Below are positions 44,601-53,394 of a stretch of 64,000 nucleotides of DNA, in pieces. The notes below the pieces were generated by a model. That model saw nothing but the letters and a program-made list of their open reading frames with translations. It was not told where the DNA came from and ran no database searches. Origin of the DNA: Bacteroidales bacterium (GTDB lineage: Bacteria; Bacteroidota; Bacteroidia; Bacteroidales; F082). Numbering within the stretch: position 1 is the first letter of the stretch; the number at the start of each line of letters is the position of its first letter. The stretch lies in the NCBI GenBank assembly GCA_024710405.1, contig JANJUV010000019.1, positions 1-64,000 on the forward strand, written 5' to 3'. A program made the position numbers and the translations under genes.

Positions 44601-45911
44601 TTATATAAACAACAACTGTGTCAAAATGTACAGGGGCAACAGGATAATGATCGAGAATTTGAACATATATCCAAAAAAGCTTGGCATCGGGATTTTGTTT
44701 TCCTCAGCAATGGCTTTTACCATAAAGTTCGGTCCGTTACCTATATAGGTCATGGCGCCAAAGAATACAGCTGCAACCGAAATGGCAGTCAGCAGCACCT
44801 CGGGGATACCGGCAATCAGTCCGGCGGTTCCGGGTTCGGTCATGCCTAATGCAAGTTTATGAAATGCCAGAGCTGTTGGGGCATTGTCGAGGAATGCACT
44901 GAGACTTCCGGTAGCGTAATAAAACATAGGAGCTGTTTCTATTCCCAGTGAGTGTGCGTTGTCGCGCAGCCACAGCAAAGCCGGAACCATGGTGATGAAG
45001 ATGCCAAGGAAAAGGAACGCTACTTCAATGATAGGAGTCCATGTGAACTTATTGTCGATCCGGAGTAATCTGGGCGTGAAATACAATGAAAGTCCGGCAA
45101 AGGATAACATAGCTATTTCACGGATAAATGCCAGATAGTGGTTGTCGTGGATGGCATGGATGTAATTGGCATTGAGGAAAGCAACTGAAAGTACTACGCC
45201 AATGAGGAAAATAAAATTATAGTTGCCCGAAAGGGATATGGGCTTAATATTTGTTCTGTCAAGAATTTTGTTCTCTGCAGGTTCTTTCTTGTAATAATAC
45301 GAATCAAATATGTAATAGATAACCAGCAACATACCGTTCACAAAAGCCCATTCCTTTGTCAGCGTAAAGAACCATTCAAACGGTGCGCCACGCAGATAGA
45401 GTAAAAACAATGGCGGGTCGCCGAGTGGGGTCAGCATACCACCGCAGTTGGCTACAACGGCTATAAAGAAAAGTATGGTATGCACCTTGAATTTACGCTG
45501 CGAATTTGTTTTGATCACAGGCCTGATCAGCAGCATGGCTGCACCGGTTGTTCCCATAAAGGATGCAAGCACTGCACCGATACCTAAAAAGATTGTGTTA
45601 ACAATCGGCTTTGCCTGAATGTCGCCCTTGAGCTGTATACCCCCTGTAATCACAAATAGTGACCCAAGCAGGATGATGAAAGGAATGTAGTCAAAAAGCA
45701 TCTGGTGCTTCAGGTCGTATGACAAGCCGTTAGCAATTAAATAGATTGATACAGGTATGCCCAATACCAGCGAAACAATAAGCTTGTTGCGGTTGTTTTC
45801 CCACCAATGGTGAAAAAACAGCGGGCCAATGGCAATAAACAAGAGGATGATCACGAAGGGGATAGAAGCCCACAAAGGGATCGGAATACTTTCAAGGTGT
45901 GTATGTTCCAT
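44601..45911 (-). CDS. Ion transporter-superfamily sodium:proton antiporter-like protein
   Basis: The 436-residue protein has about 12 membrane helices. The segments IFLGIGAVLASFMGTTGAAML and NCGGMLTPLGDPPLFLLYL are those of the NhaD/CitMHS ion-transporter superfamily; the second half repeats the pattern with SAFLDNAPTALAFHK and FFGAMTYIGNGPNFMVKAIA. It should exchange Na+ for H+ across the inner membrane; citrate or another anion with metal cannot be excluded. It is alone on the minus strand, convergent with ettA and divergent from the nitroreductase gene. Confidence 0.85.
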   Translation of the reverse strand: MEHTHLESIPIPLWASIPFVIILLFIAIGPLFFHHWWENNRNKLIVSLVLGIPVSIYLIANGLSYDLKHQMLFDYIPFIILLGSLFVITGGIQLKGDIQAKPIVNTIFLGIGAVLASFMGTTGAAMLLIRPVIKTNSQRKFKVHTILFFIAVVANCGGMLTPLGDPPLFLLYLRGAPFEWFFTLTKEWAFVNGMLLVIYYIFDSYYYKKEPAENKILDRTNIKPISLSGNYNFIFLIGVVLSVAFLNANYIHAIHDNHYLAFIREIAMLSFAGLSLYFTPRLLRIDNKFTWTPIIEVAFLFLGIFITMVPALLWLRDNAHSLGIETAPMFYYATGSLSAFLDNAPTALAFHKLALGMTEPGTAGLIAGIPEVLLTAISVAAVFFGAMTYIGNGPNFMVKAIAEENKIPMPSFFGYMFKFSIIILLPLYILTQLLFI

Positions 45912-46088
45912 ATTTTTGGGTTTAAAAATGAAGCCGCTAAATTAATACCTTCCTTTAAAGCACTTACTTAAATGCAACAAGTCCTTTGCAATTTAGAATG
46001 GTTATAAATTAAATAGCTCCAGCAAGCCACAGAAACGAATAGTACGGGTCAGGGAGGGCTATACAATCGCCTTTTCGCGGATTGTTCG

Positions 46089-46096
46089 TATTTTTG
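46089..46096 (+). promoter_or_regulatory. Possible -7 element close to the nitroreductase ATG
   Basis: TATTTTTG at 46089-46096 fits TAnnTTTG. Transcription 5-7 bp downstream would start at or next to the ATG at 46102. No -33 TTTG is visible. Confidence 0.4.
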
Positions 46097-46101
46097 TTGC
46101 G

Positions 46102-46716
46102 ATGGAAACAGAGATTTTTCAAAAACTCAAAGAATTGGTACAGGCGAACAGGAGCTACCGCAAGTTCGATACACAACGAAAGGTTCATGTTCAGGAATTA
46201 CACGCATTGGTTGAGCTGGCGAGGTTAACGCCATCATCAAAAAACCGTCAGCCAATGAAGTATCTTCTGGTGCATGATGAAAACGAGGTTGCTTTTGTGT
46301 TTGCCCAGCTGAAATGGGCCTGGTTTCTGCGCAATTGGGATGGTCCGGCCGAACACGAGCGACCTCCGGCCTATATTATCATGGTGCTCGATAAGCGATT
46401 GAACGACCGGGCGGATTTTGATGCCGGAATAGCAGCCCAAACCATGCTACTTGGTGCTTCTGCCTTAGGTCTTGGAGGATGTATTGTGCGAACCATCAAC
46501 CGATATGAACTGGGCAAATTTTATCAATTGCCCGAATACATAGAAATCGTGCTTGTGATTGCCATTGGAAAGCCTGCGCAGCAAGTGGTACTTGATGCAA
46601 CGGATCAAAAAGGCAATATGGAATACTGGACTGACGAAACAGGCGTGCATCATGTTCCCAAACGCAGCTTTGACGAACTCATCTACAAACCCACATCCAA
46701 CAATGATCAGGATTGA
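46102..46716 (+). CDS. Nitroreductase-family FMN oxidoreductase
   Basis: The 204-residue protein has the family layout: NRSYRKFDTQRKV for FMN phosphate binding, LARLTPSSKNRQPMKYLLV, AGIAAQTMLLGASALGLGGC and LVIAIGKPAQQV. It is likely a homodimer using NAD(P)H and FMN to reduce nitro compounds, quinones or related acceptors. A short interruption FLRNWDGPAEHERPPAYII is typical of the small Bacteroidota members. The stop lies 14 bp into the following cupin gene, so they are co-transcribed. Confidence 0.9.
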   Translation: METEIFQKLKELVQANRSYRKFDTQRKVHVQELHALVELARLTPSSKNRQPMKYLLVHDENEVAFVFAQLKWAWFLRNWDGPAEHERPPAYIIMVLDKRLNDRADFDAGIAAQTMLLGASALGLGGCIVRTINRYELGKFYQLPEYIEIVLVIAIGKPAQQVVLDATDQKGNMEYWTDETGVHHVPKRSFDELIYKPTSNNDQD

Positions 46717-47182
46717 CGAAGCCCTGTTGGATCAGGTTTCGGCACGTGCCGCGGCCGTGCCGCGCCTGCGCATGAACCATAATTTTCATCAAAACGCCTC
46801 AGACAGGCTGCACAGAATGTTGAACGCGATGGAGCCCGGCACCTATATTCAGCCGCACAAGCACGAAAATCCCGATAAAAATGAGGCGTTTTTTTGCCTT
46901 CGCGGACGCTTGCTTGTAGTGGAGTATGATGATTCCGGTAACATTGTTGACCACATCATTCTGGACAGCCGCACCGCCAACTATGGCTGCGAGCTGCCCC
47001 CGCGTACCTGGCACAGCATCATCTCACTCGAAGCCGGATCAGTAGCTTATGAAGTGAAGGACGGTCCATGGAACCCTGCAGATGACAAACATTTTGCCGA
47101 ATGGGCACCAAAAGAAGGCGATCTTGGTACCAAAGAATTTATTCAGTCTGTCCTCGAACAACTTGGGGTACCGGTGCCTTGA
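46703..47182 (+). CDS. WbuC-family cupin metalloprotein
   Basis: The 159-residue protein matches the WbuC pattern: ALLDQVSARAAAVPRLRMNHNFH, DRLHRMLNAMEPGTYIQPHKH (cupin motif 1 with metal-ligand histidines), FFCLRGRLLVVEYDDSGNI and LPPRTWHSIISLEAGSVAYE (cupin motif 2). WbuC genes usually lie in O-antigen clusters and are of unproven function; here the gene stands alone after a nitroreductase. The ATG at 46703 lies inside the nitroreductase gene (14-bp overlap) and gives the family's N terminus; a longer frame from 46559 adds unrelated sequence. Confidence 0.85.
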   Translation: MIRIDEALLDQVSARAAAVPRLRMNHNFHQNASDRLHRMLNAMEPGTYIQPHKHENPDKNEAFFCLRGRLLVVEYDDSGNIVDHIILDSRTANYGCELPPRTWHSIISLEAGSVAYEVKDGPWNPADDKHFAEWAPKEGDLGTKEFIQSVLEQLGVPVP

Positions 47183-47221
47183 AGAGTCTGCGCCTGATGT
47201 GACTCATTGCTGCACATTATA

Positions 47222-47229
47222 TAACTTTG
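47222..47229 (+). promoter_or_regulatory. -7 element for hisS
   Basis: TAACTTTG at 47222-47229 fits TAnnTTTG and lies 41 bp before the hisS ATG at 47271. TTG at 47207-47209 is at a short distance (12 nt) and may not be the true -33 box. Confidence 0.45.
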
Positions 47230-47270
47230 CACCCTCTTTTCCATATTAAAGAAGTTTAACGATTTGACCC

Positions 47271-48647
47271 ATGGCCCAGAAACCCTCCATACCCAAAGGA
47301 ACCCGTGATTTCGGCCCGCAGGAAACCATCCGGCGGAACTATATTTTCGATACCATACGGAAAGTGTTTCACCGCTATGGCTATCAGCCTATCGAGACTC
47401 CGGCCATGGAAAACCTCTCAACGCTGCTGGGTAAATATGGTGACGAAGGCGATAAACTGTTGTTCAGGATATTGAATTCGGGTGATTTCCTGTCCGATGT
47501 GAGTCAACGGGATAATTTCCCTGCATCATCTGAGTTGCTGCCCTTTGTCAGCGAAAAAGGTCTTCGCTACGACCTAACGGTTCCCTTTGCCCGCTTTGTG
47601 GTGCAAAACCGAAATGATCTTGTGTTTCCTTTCAAGCGCTACCAGATTCAGCCTGTTTGGCGGGCCGACAGGCCGCAGAAGGGTCGCTACCGCGAATTTT
47701 TTCAGTGTGATGCAGATGTGGTTGGCAGCGACTCTCTCCTGAACGAAGCCGAGTTGGTCATGATCGTGGATGATGTGTTCCATGCGCTGAACATGAAGGT
47801 ACAGGTGAAGATAAACAACCGTAAAATACTGGCCGGACTTGCCGAATTTATTGGCTATCCTTCAGCCCTGACTGATATTACCGTGGCCATCGATAAACTC
47901 GACAAAATCGGGCTCAATGAGGTTAATCAGGAGCTCCTTGCACGTGGGATTTCGGAAGAAGCCATTGCAAAACTGCAGCCTGTGCTTCAGTTTAAGGGTT
48001 CTTCTTCAGAGAAGCTTGATTTGCTGCAACAGCTCATTGCAGGCAATGAAGTTGGACGTAAAGGAATTGATGAAGTGAAGGAGTTGTTTGGCACACTGGC
48101 TGAACTTAAACCCGGCCTTGAATATGAGCTTGACCTAACGCTTGCCCGCGGCCTTAATTATTACACAGGAGCCATTTTTGAAGTGAAGTCGCTTGAAGTG
48201 CAGATGGGAAGCATCTGCGGCGGTGGTCGCTACGACGATCTTACCGGTGTGTTCGGGATGCCGGGACTATCGGGAGTGGGCATCAGTTTCGGTGCCGATC
48301 GTATCTACGACATCATGCTGGAACGCGGACTTTTCCCCAAAACTGCCTCCGAAAGCACATTTGTACTGTTTGCCAATTTCGGCCCTTCGGAAACAAACTA
48401 TTGCCTAAAAGCGCTGAAAATGTGCCGCGAACTTGGCCTGAATACAGAGCTCTATCCCGATGCTGACAAAATGAAGAAGCAATTCAGGTATGCCGATCAA
48501 AAGCAGATTCCCTGGGTAGTGCTCGCCGGTGAAACAGAGATAGCCTCCAATTGCTTTACACTGAGAAGTATGACTGATGCCAGTCAGCAAACAATTGCCT
48601 ATGAAGCACTTCCGTCTTTCCTGGCCCAAATCAAAGTTCAACTGTAA
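47271..48647 (+). CDS. hisS: Histidyl-tRNA synthetase
   Basis: The 458-residue class II synthetase charges tRNA-His. Motif 2 ([21 protein letters not shown]), the histidine-specific [15 protein letters not shown] and motif 3 ([15 protein letters not shown]) are intact, and the C-terminal anticodon-binding domain ([19 protein letters not shown]) is present. The N terminus, [11 protein letters not shown], is standard. It is 45 bp upstream of the first ammonia-lyase gene and may share its transcript. Confidence 0.96.
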   Translation: MAQKPSIPKGTRDFGPQETIRRNYIFDTIRKVFHRYGYQPIETPAMENLSTLLGKYGDEGDKLLFRILNSGDFLSDVSQRDNFPASSELLPFVSEKGLRYDLTVPFARFVVQNRNDLVFPFKRYQIQPVWRADRPQKGRYREFFQCDADVVGSDSLLNEAELVMIVDDVFHALNMKVQVKINNRKILAGLAEFIGYPSALTDITVAIDKLDKIGLNEVNQELLARGISEEAIAKLQPVLQFKGSSSEKLDLLQQLIAGNEVGRKGIDEVKELFGTLAELKPGLEYELDLTLARGLNYYTGAIFEVKSLEVQMGSICGGGRYDDLTGVFGMPGLSGVGISFGADRIYDIMLERGLFPKTASESTFVLFANFGPSETNYCLKALKMCRELGLNTELYPDADKMKKQFRYADQKQIPWVVLAGETEIASNCFTLRSMTDASQQTIAYEALPSFLAQIKVQL

Positions 48648-48692
48648 TTTTCTTTTTTGACAGGAACCGCCTTTTAACATTAATCAGCACCC

Positions 48693-50210
48693 ATGAAGGT
48701 ACATTTTATTAGCAACGAAAAATTGACATTCAAGCGAATCTTCGATATTCTTAACGAAGGTTATACTCTTAAGCTATCTGAAGTTTCACGCCTGCAAATT
48801 CAAAAATGCCGTGATTATCTCGACCATAAAATGGCCGGCAGTGAAGAGCCGGTTTACGGCATCAACACAGGCTTCGGATCACTCTGCGACACACGAATTT
48901 CATTTGACCAGCTGGGTGAGCTTCAGCGAAACCTGGTGATGTCGCATGCCTGCGGAACAGGTGACCGCGTACCTGACGAAATCGTAAAACTGATGCTGCT
49001 GCTCAAAGTGCAGAGCCTTTCCTATGGCCATTCGGGAGTGCAGGTGGAAACTGTTGATCGGCTGATCGCTTTCTTCAACAATAACATTTTGCCTGTGGTA
49101 TATCAGATGGGTTCATTGGGTGCTTCGGGTGATCTTGCGCCGCTGGCACATCTTTCGCTTCCTTTGCTCGGTCTCGGTGAAGTTGTATTCAAGAGACAGG
49201 TGATGCCCATGGCCGAAGTCAATCGTCTGATGAATTGGGAGCCAATTCCACTGAAATCGAAGGAAGGACTGGCATTGCTCAACGGAACACAATTTATGAG
49301 TGCTTATGGAGTGTACAGTCTGCTCAAAACCTTCAGACTATCCATGCTTGCCGACATTATCGGGACACTCTCCCTCGAAGCATTTGACGGCCGGATTGAG
49401 CCTTTCTGCGCACAGGTGCACCTGATCCGACATCACAAAGGACAAATTGCCACAGCCGAAAGAATAAGAACCTTACTCGAAGGCAGCGAACTCATCTCGC
49501 GCCCGAAACAACATGTTCAGGATCCCTATTCGTTTCGTTGTATCCCTCAGGTGCATGGTGCTTCCAAAGATTCGGTGAACTATGTGGCCTATGTGTTCAG
49601 CAACGAGATAAATGCTGTAACCGACAATCCAACGATATTTCCCGATGATGACCTGATTGTTTCGGCAGGCAATTTTCACGGACAGCCACTCGCGCTTGCT
49701 TTAGACAATTTGGCCATTGCACTTGCCGAATGGGGAAGCATTTCGGAACGCAGAACCTATCAGTTGCTTCATGGCAAAAGGGGATTGCCTCCTTTTCTGG
49801 TTGCCGAACCCGGACTCAATTCAGGATTCATGATCCCGCAATATACCTCGGCCAGTCTCGTCAGCCAAAATAAACAATTGTGTACACCCGCCTCTGTTGA
49901 TTCCATCGAATCATCACAAGGTCAGGAAGACCATGTGAGCATGGGTGCCAACGCTGCCACCAAAGCCCTGAGGGTGGTTTTCAATCTTGAGCGTATTCTG
50001 GCCATTGAATTATTCAATGCAGCACAGGCACTTGAATTCCGAAGGCCGGCCAAATCCTCTCCATTCATTGAGGAGTTCGTAGCCGGGTACCGGAAAAAAG
50101 TTCCGTTCCTCGACAAAGATACCGTGATGTACACTTCTATGGCACAATCCGTCGAATTCCTGCGCACTGTGCCCCTCAACATACCCGATGCACTGATAAA
50201 GGGTGTCTGA
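48693..50210 (+). CDS. hutH: Histidine ammonia-lyase
   Basis: The 505-residue enzyme of the MIO family has the cofactor-forming Ala144-Ser145-Gly146 (GSLGASGDLAPLAHL). The selectivity pair Ser84-His85 in RNLVMSHACG is that of histidine ammonia-lyase, so it should make trans-urocanate from histidine. Conserved YGINTGFGS and FHGQPLALALDN are present. No hutU, hutI or hutG lies nearby. It follows hisS by 45 bp, an association that joins two histidine-using enzymes. Confidence 0.9.
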   Translation: MKVHFISNEKLTFKRIFDILNEGYTLKLSEVSRLQIQKCRDYLDHKMAGSEEPVYGINTGFGSLCDTRISFDQLGELQRNLVMSHACGTGDRVPDEIVKLMLLLKVQSLSYGHSGVQVETVDRLIAFFNNNILPVVYQMGSLGASGDLAPLAHLSLPLLGLGEVVFKRQVMPMAEVNRLMNWEPIPLKSKEGLALLNGTQFMSAYGVYSLLKTFRLSMLADIIGTLSLEAFDGRIEPFCAQVHLIRHHKGQIATAERIRTLLEGSELISRPKQHVQDPYSFRCIPQVHGASKDSVNYVAYVFSNEINAVTDNPTIFPDDDLIVSAGNFHGQPLALALDNLAIALAEWGSISERRTYQLLHGKRGLPPFLVAEPGLNSGFMIPQYTSASLVSQNKQLCTPASVDSIESSQGQEDHVSMGANAATKALRVVFNLERILAIELFNAAQALEFRRPAKSSPFIEEFVAGYRKKVPFLDKDTVMYTSMAQSVEFLRTVPLNIPDALIKGV

Positions 50211-50220
50211 TAACAACAGG

Positions 50221-50538
50221 CTAACCAAAAAGCAATTGATACGGCCGGCTGATGTTTTCTTCGATTTGCTGCACCGACACGTATTTGCTGAGGCGGTAAA
50301 ACTCGTTTCCTTCAAAAAACACCAGCAAAGTGGGGTTGGCAAATACACCGAAATGAGCATTGGCATCGGGACTAACTGCCGAATCCACCATGATCAGTTT
50401 CATCAATGGAAATTCTTCTCCGATTAATTGCTCCACTTTTGGACGCAGGCTGAGGCAGGGGGCACAGTTGTTGTTGAAAAAATACAACAGCAGTGCCTTG
50501 TTTTGTTTCGTTTCCTGCAAAAGATGTTCAGGCAACAT
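50221..50538 (-). CDS. Thioredoxin-like protein
   Basis: The 105-residue protein has one thioredoxin fold with the active-site motif CAPC (NNNCAPCLSLRPKVEQL) and the cis-proline segment VFANPTLLVFFEGNEFY. No signal peptide, so it acts in the cytoplasm, probably as a disulfide reductase or thiol-transfer protein; CAPC is close to the classical CGPC. It lies on the opposite strand between the two ammonia-lyase genes, converging on the first, and is likely monocistronic with a TATTTTTG -7 element at 50563-50556. Confidence 0.85.
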   Translation of the reverse strand: MLPEHLLQETKQNKALLLYFFNNNCAPCLSLRPKVEQLIGEEFPLMKLIMVDSAVSPDANAHFGVFANPTLLVFFEGNEFYRLSKYVSVQQIEENISRPYQLLFG

Positions 50539-50555
50539 TATACTCTTTTTTTGTG

Positions 50556-50563
50556 CAAAAATA
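50556..50563 (-). promoter_or_regulatory. Possible -7 element for the thioredoxin-like gene
   Basis: Read leftward, TATTTTTG at 50563-50556 matches TAnnTTTG. It lies 17 bp before the ATG at 50538. A -33 TTTG is not seen. Confidence 0.4.
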
Positions 50564-50700
50564 ATCAGCTTTTCAGGATTGAAAATGAAGCGCGTACATA
50601 TTTTTGGGTGCTTTAAGCCAGAATTCCTGTCACAGCGTTTGTTTCATGAATTTACTACCTTAGCCGCTCAAACCATTAAAACATTTAAAACAAAGCGCAT

Positions 50701-52224
50701 ATGACACTCGTAATCACCGGAGCCAACCTAAGTATCGAAGATGTGGTGGCTGTTGCACGCCACGGGCAAAAAGTTGAACTCCATCCTGATGCCGTCAGAC
50801 GGATTGAGGCATGCAGGGCCATGCTGGAGAAAAAAATCGTAGCCGGCGAGATCATGTATGGTGTAAATACAGGTATTGGCGAATTCTCGGAGGTAGTGCT
50901 GAACGATGAGCAGGTGAAAGATTTTCAGAAATACCTTATCTATAATCATGCAGCCGGAATTGGTGATCCAATGCCTGTGGAATGGGTCAGAGGTGCCATG
51001 CTTGGCCGGATCAACGTGCATGCCCACGGCAATTCGGGTTGTCGTCTGGCGATTACGCAAACCCTCGTTGACTTACTCAACAAGGAGGTAACTCCTTATG
51101 TGTGTACGAAGGGAAGTGTAGGTGCCAGTGGCGACCTGGCCCCAATGTCGCAGATTGCCTTGCTGATGATGGGCGAAGGAAAGGCTTTTTATCAGGGTGA
51201 ATTAATGGCTGCCTCCGTTGCGATGGAAAAAGCCGGCATTCCTGTTCCGGGACTTCAGGCCCGCGATGGTTTGGCAACCATCAACGGTAGCAATGTGCTC
51301 ACAGCCATGAGTGCCATATTCTTATACGATGCCAACCGCTTTATGAAACAGGCCGAAATTGCCGCCGCAATGTCGCTCGAAGCACTGAAGGCCAATATGA
51401 AACCCTATGCACCAAAAATTCATGAAGTGCGCGGATTTAAGGGTGCAATAAGAAGTGCTGCCGCCATCAACAAGGTTGTTAAGGGAGGAGATTTGTTCGA
51501 AGGACGTATCAAATGCAAGGTGCAGGATGCCTACAGCATGCGCTCGACCCCGCAGGTTATCGGGGCAGCGCACGACGCGCTGGACTGGGCAAGATCACAG
51601 GTGGAGATAGAGTTGAACGGAGTGGGCGACAATCCGATATTTTTCCCTGAAGAGAACCTGCAACTCAGCGGCGCTAATTTTCAGGGAAGCCCGGTTTCAG
51701 TGCCTATGGATATGGCAGGCGCAGTGGTTACTATGGTTTGTGTGCTATCCGAACGAAGGATGAACCGACTGAACAATCCTGCGCTGAGTGTGGGCTTGCC
51801 TGCCTTCCTGACCAAAGGAGCCGGAATGTTTTCAGGTCTGATGCTGTCGCAATACACTGCCGATATGCAGATCGTGGAACAACGGATACTTTCGGCACCG
51901 GCCAGCATACAGTCGATACCGGCCGCAGCAGATCAGGAAGATTTTGTTTCGATGGGTATGAACACGGCACTCAAAAACAACCAGATTCTCGACAATGCCT
52001 ACGGAATTCTGGGTATTGAGTTTATGGCCGCTGCTCAGGCACTCGATTTCAGGGAATACCAGTTTGGACATGGAACTAAAAAAGCGCATGAAGTAATCCG
52101 CAGATATGTTGAATTTCTGGATGTGGACAGACCATTGTATGATGACCACAACAGCATGAAAGCATTGGTGAAATCATGCGAAATTCTCGAAGAAGTTGAA
52201 AACGCAATCGGAAGCCTGGAATAG
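50701..52224 (+). CDS. MIO-type aromatic amino acid ammonia-lyase/aminomutase
   Basis: The 507-residue protein has the MIO triad Ala142-Ser143-Gly144 (GSVGASGDLAPMSQI), YGVNTGIGEFSE and the conserved QVIGAAHDALDWARSQVEIEL. Its selectivity pair is Asn82-His83 (LIYNHAAG) where histidine lyases have Ser-His, tyrosine lyases His-Leu and phenylalanine lyases Phe-Leu. It is thus a different subfamily from the hutH before it, and the substrate is not predictable; an aminomutase or a lyase for another amino acid is possible. The thioredoxin-like gene separates the two lyase genes and is on the other strand, so they are not one operon. Confidence 0.8.
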   Translation: MTLVITGANLSIEDVVAVARHGQKVELHPDAVRRIEACRAMLEKKIVAGEIMYGVNTGIGEFSEVVLNDEQVKDFQKYLIYNHAAGIGDPMPVEWVRGAMLGRINVHAHGNSGCRLAITQTLVDLLNKEVTPYVCTKGSVGASGDLAPMSQIALLMMGEGKAFYQGELMAASVAMEKAGIPVPGLQARDGLATINGSNVLTAMSAIFLYDANRFMKQAEIAAAMSLEALKANMKPYAPKIHEVRGFKGAIRSAAAINKVVKGGDLFEGRIKCKVQDAYSMRSTPQVIGAAHDALDWARSQVEIELNGVGDNPIFFPEENLQLSGANFQGSPVSVPMDMAGAVVTMVCVLSERRMNRLNNPALSVGLPAFLTKGAGMFSGLMLSQYTADMQIVEQRILSAPASIQSIPAAADQEDFVSMGMNTALKNNQILDNAYGILGIEFMAAAQALDFREYQFGHGTKKAHEVIRRYVEFLDVDRPLYDDHNSMKALVKSCEILEEVENAIGSLE

Positions 52225-52268
52225 ACTCAGACACTTATAGTTAATAGAATTAAACATTAAAAGAAGAA

Positions 52269-52700
52269 ATGGAAGTCAGTCAAATGCAACCGGGCCAGAG
52301 ACCCATGCTGCTTACAGTGCTGTGTGTGCTCAGTTTTATCGGCAGCGGCATGGGGTCGGTGAGCAATTTTTTCGTTTATCTGGTGCATCCCGCGCTTATT
52401 GAACTGATTGACAGTGGGACTTATGAAAACATGGGTTTCGACCTGAGTTTCTTTTCGGCTATTGAACGCACCTACTTTTTGTTATCCGGACTTTTACATG
52501 TAATTTCCTTCACCGGTGTGGTTCATATGTGGAAACTCAGGCGGTCTGGCTTTCACCTGTATGCTATATCACAGTTACTGATGCTGATTTTGTCGTCGGT
52601 CTATGTGTATAAACCTTTGGGTACGTATCCCATGTTCGATCTGATGTTTGCAGCTTTGTTTATTTTAATGTATTTGCGCTTCAGACCGATAATGAATTGA
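52269..52700 (+). CDS. Small four-helix membrane protein
   Basis: I do not recognise this 143-residue protein. It has four predicted membrane helices (LLTVLCVLSFIGSGMGSVSNFF, YFLLSGLLHVISFTGVVHMW, LYAISQLLMLILSSVYVY, LMFAALFILMYLRF) and short loops. It is 44 bp after the ammonia-lyase gene and is followed directly by another four-helix gene, so the three may be co-transcribed. No conserved charged residue in the membrane suggests transport. The ATG at 52269 follows the A-rich leader. Confidence 0.7.
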   Translation: MEVSQMQPGQRPMLLTVLCVLSFIGSGMGSVSNFFVYLVHPALIELIDSGTYENMGFDLSFFSAIERTYFLLSGLLHVISFTGVVHMWKLRRSGFHLYAISQLLMLILSSVYVYKPLGTYPMFDLMFAALFILMYLRFRPIMN

Positions 52701-52702
52701 TT

Positions 52703-53167
52703 ATGGCAGAAGAGATCAGTCAGGAAGCGAAAAACACAACTACTACAAAAAGGTCTAATCCTTTGTTGTTCAGATTTGTGTGTTTTTTTGCAATAGCCTA
52801 TTACGGGCTTATCCTGCTTTCGATGGCAGTGGCATTGCTGTTCAGCGATTTCATTGCGGGTATGGGTATTATATATGTTCCCGAATTAGACCTGAGCCGG
52901 TTGAAAATAGCCATGTATCTGCTTGTCGGAGTGTTGCTGAATGCCGGTGTGATTACAGGCATATGGTTGATGTTGCGCCGAAGACGGGCAGGAGTCTCAG
53001 TATTCACAACCAATGCGCTTTTGGTTATGCTGTTTCAGTTTGTACCCAGCGGGACAGGAGGCTGGCAAAAATACATTGTTGAGCTGATAATTATCATTGT
53101 AGTGTTGTCACTTGCGCTGCACCGCAACAGCCGAAAAATGCCTAAAACACAGGTAAAAGACGTCTGA
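52703..53167 (+). CDS. Small four-helix membrane protein
   Basis: The 154-residue protein starts with a polar, Thr-rich tail (EEISQEAKNTTTTKRSN) and has four membrane helices (FVCFFAIAYYGLILLSMAVALLF, IAMYLLVGVLLNAGVITGIWLML, AGVSVFTTNALLVMLFQFV, YIVELIIIIVVLSLAL). It has no recognised domain. The start at 52703 lies 2 bp after the preceding stop (TTG at 52697 is less likely), implying translational coupling and perhaps a complex with the protein before it, which has the same helix count but little similarity. Confidence 0.68.
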   Translation: MAEEISQEAKNTTTTKRSNPLLFRFVCFFAIAYYGLILLSMAVALLFSDFIAGMGIIYVPELDLSRLKIAMYLLVGVLLNAGVITGIWLMLRRRRAGVSVFTTNALLVMLFQFVPSGTGGWQKYIVELIIIIVVLSLALHRNSRKMPKTQVKDV

Positions 53168-53394
53168 ACCAGACGGAATGACAATTTTTTTTCTGATTTT
53201 TTTTTGTCACAACCCCTTGATTACAAAAGAGGTTTATTGTAATTTTGATGAATGTTAGAAAAAATTTTCATTATTTTATTGTAAAATTTGTAGAGATAGT
53301 TATAACTTGCACCATAATTGCAAACGATTGCAAGCAAATTACTTTGTTTAACCAAATACATGTTTAATCAATTCACTAACCAAAATTCATCATT

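Noticed and set aside
46559-46702. N-terminal extension of the WbuC-like protein
   Set aside because: The extension is the nitroreductase gene read in another frame; the conserved protein starts at ATG 46703.
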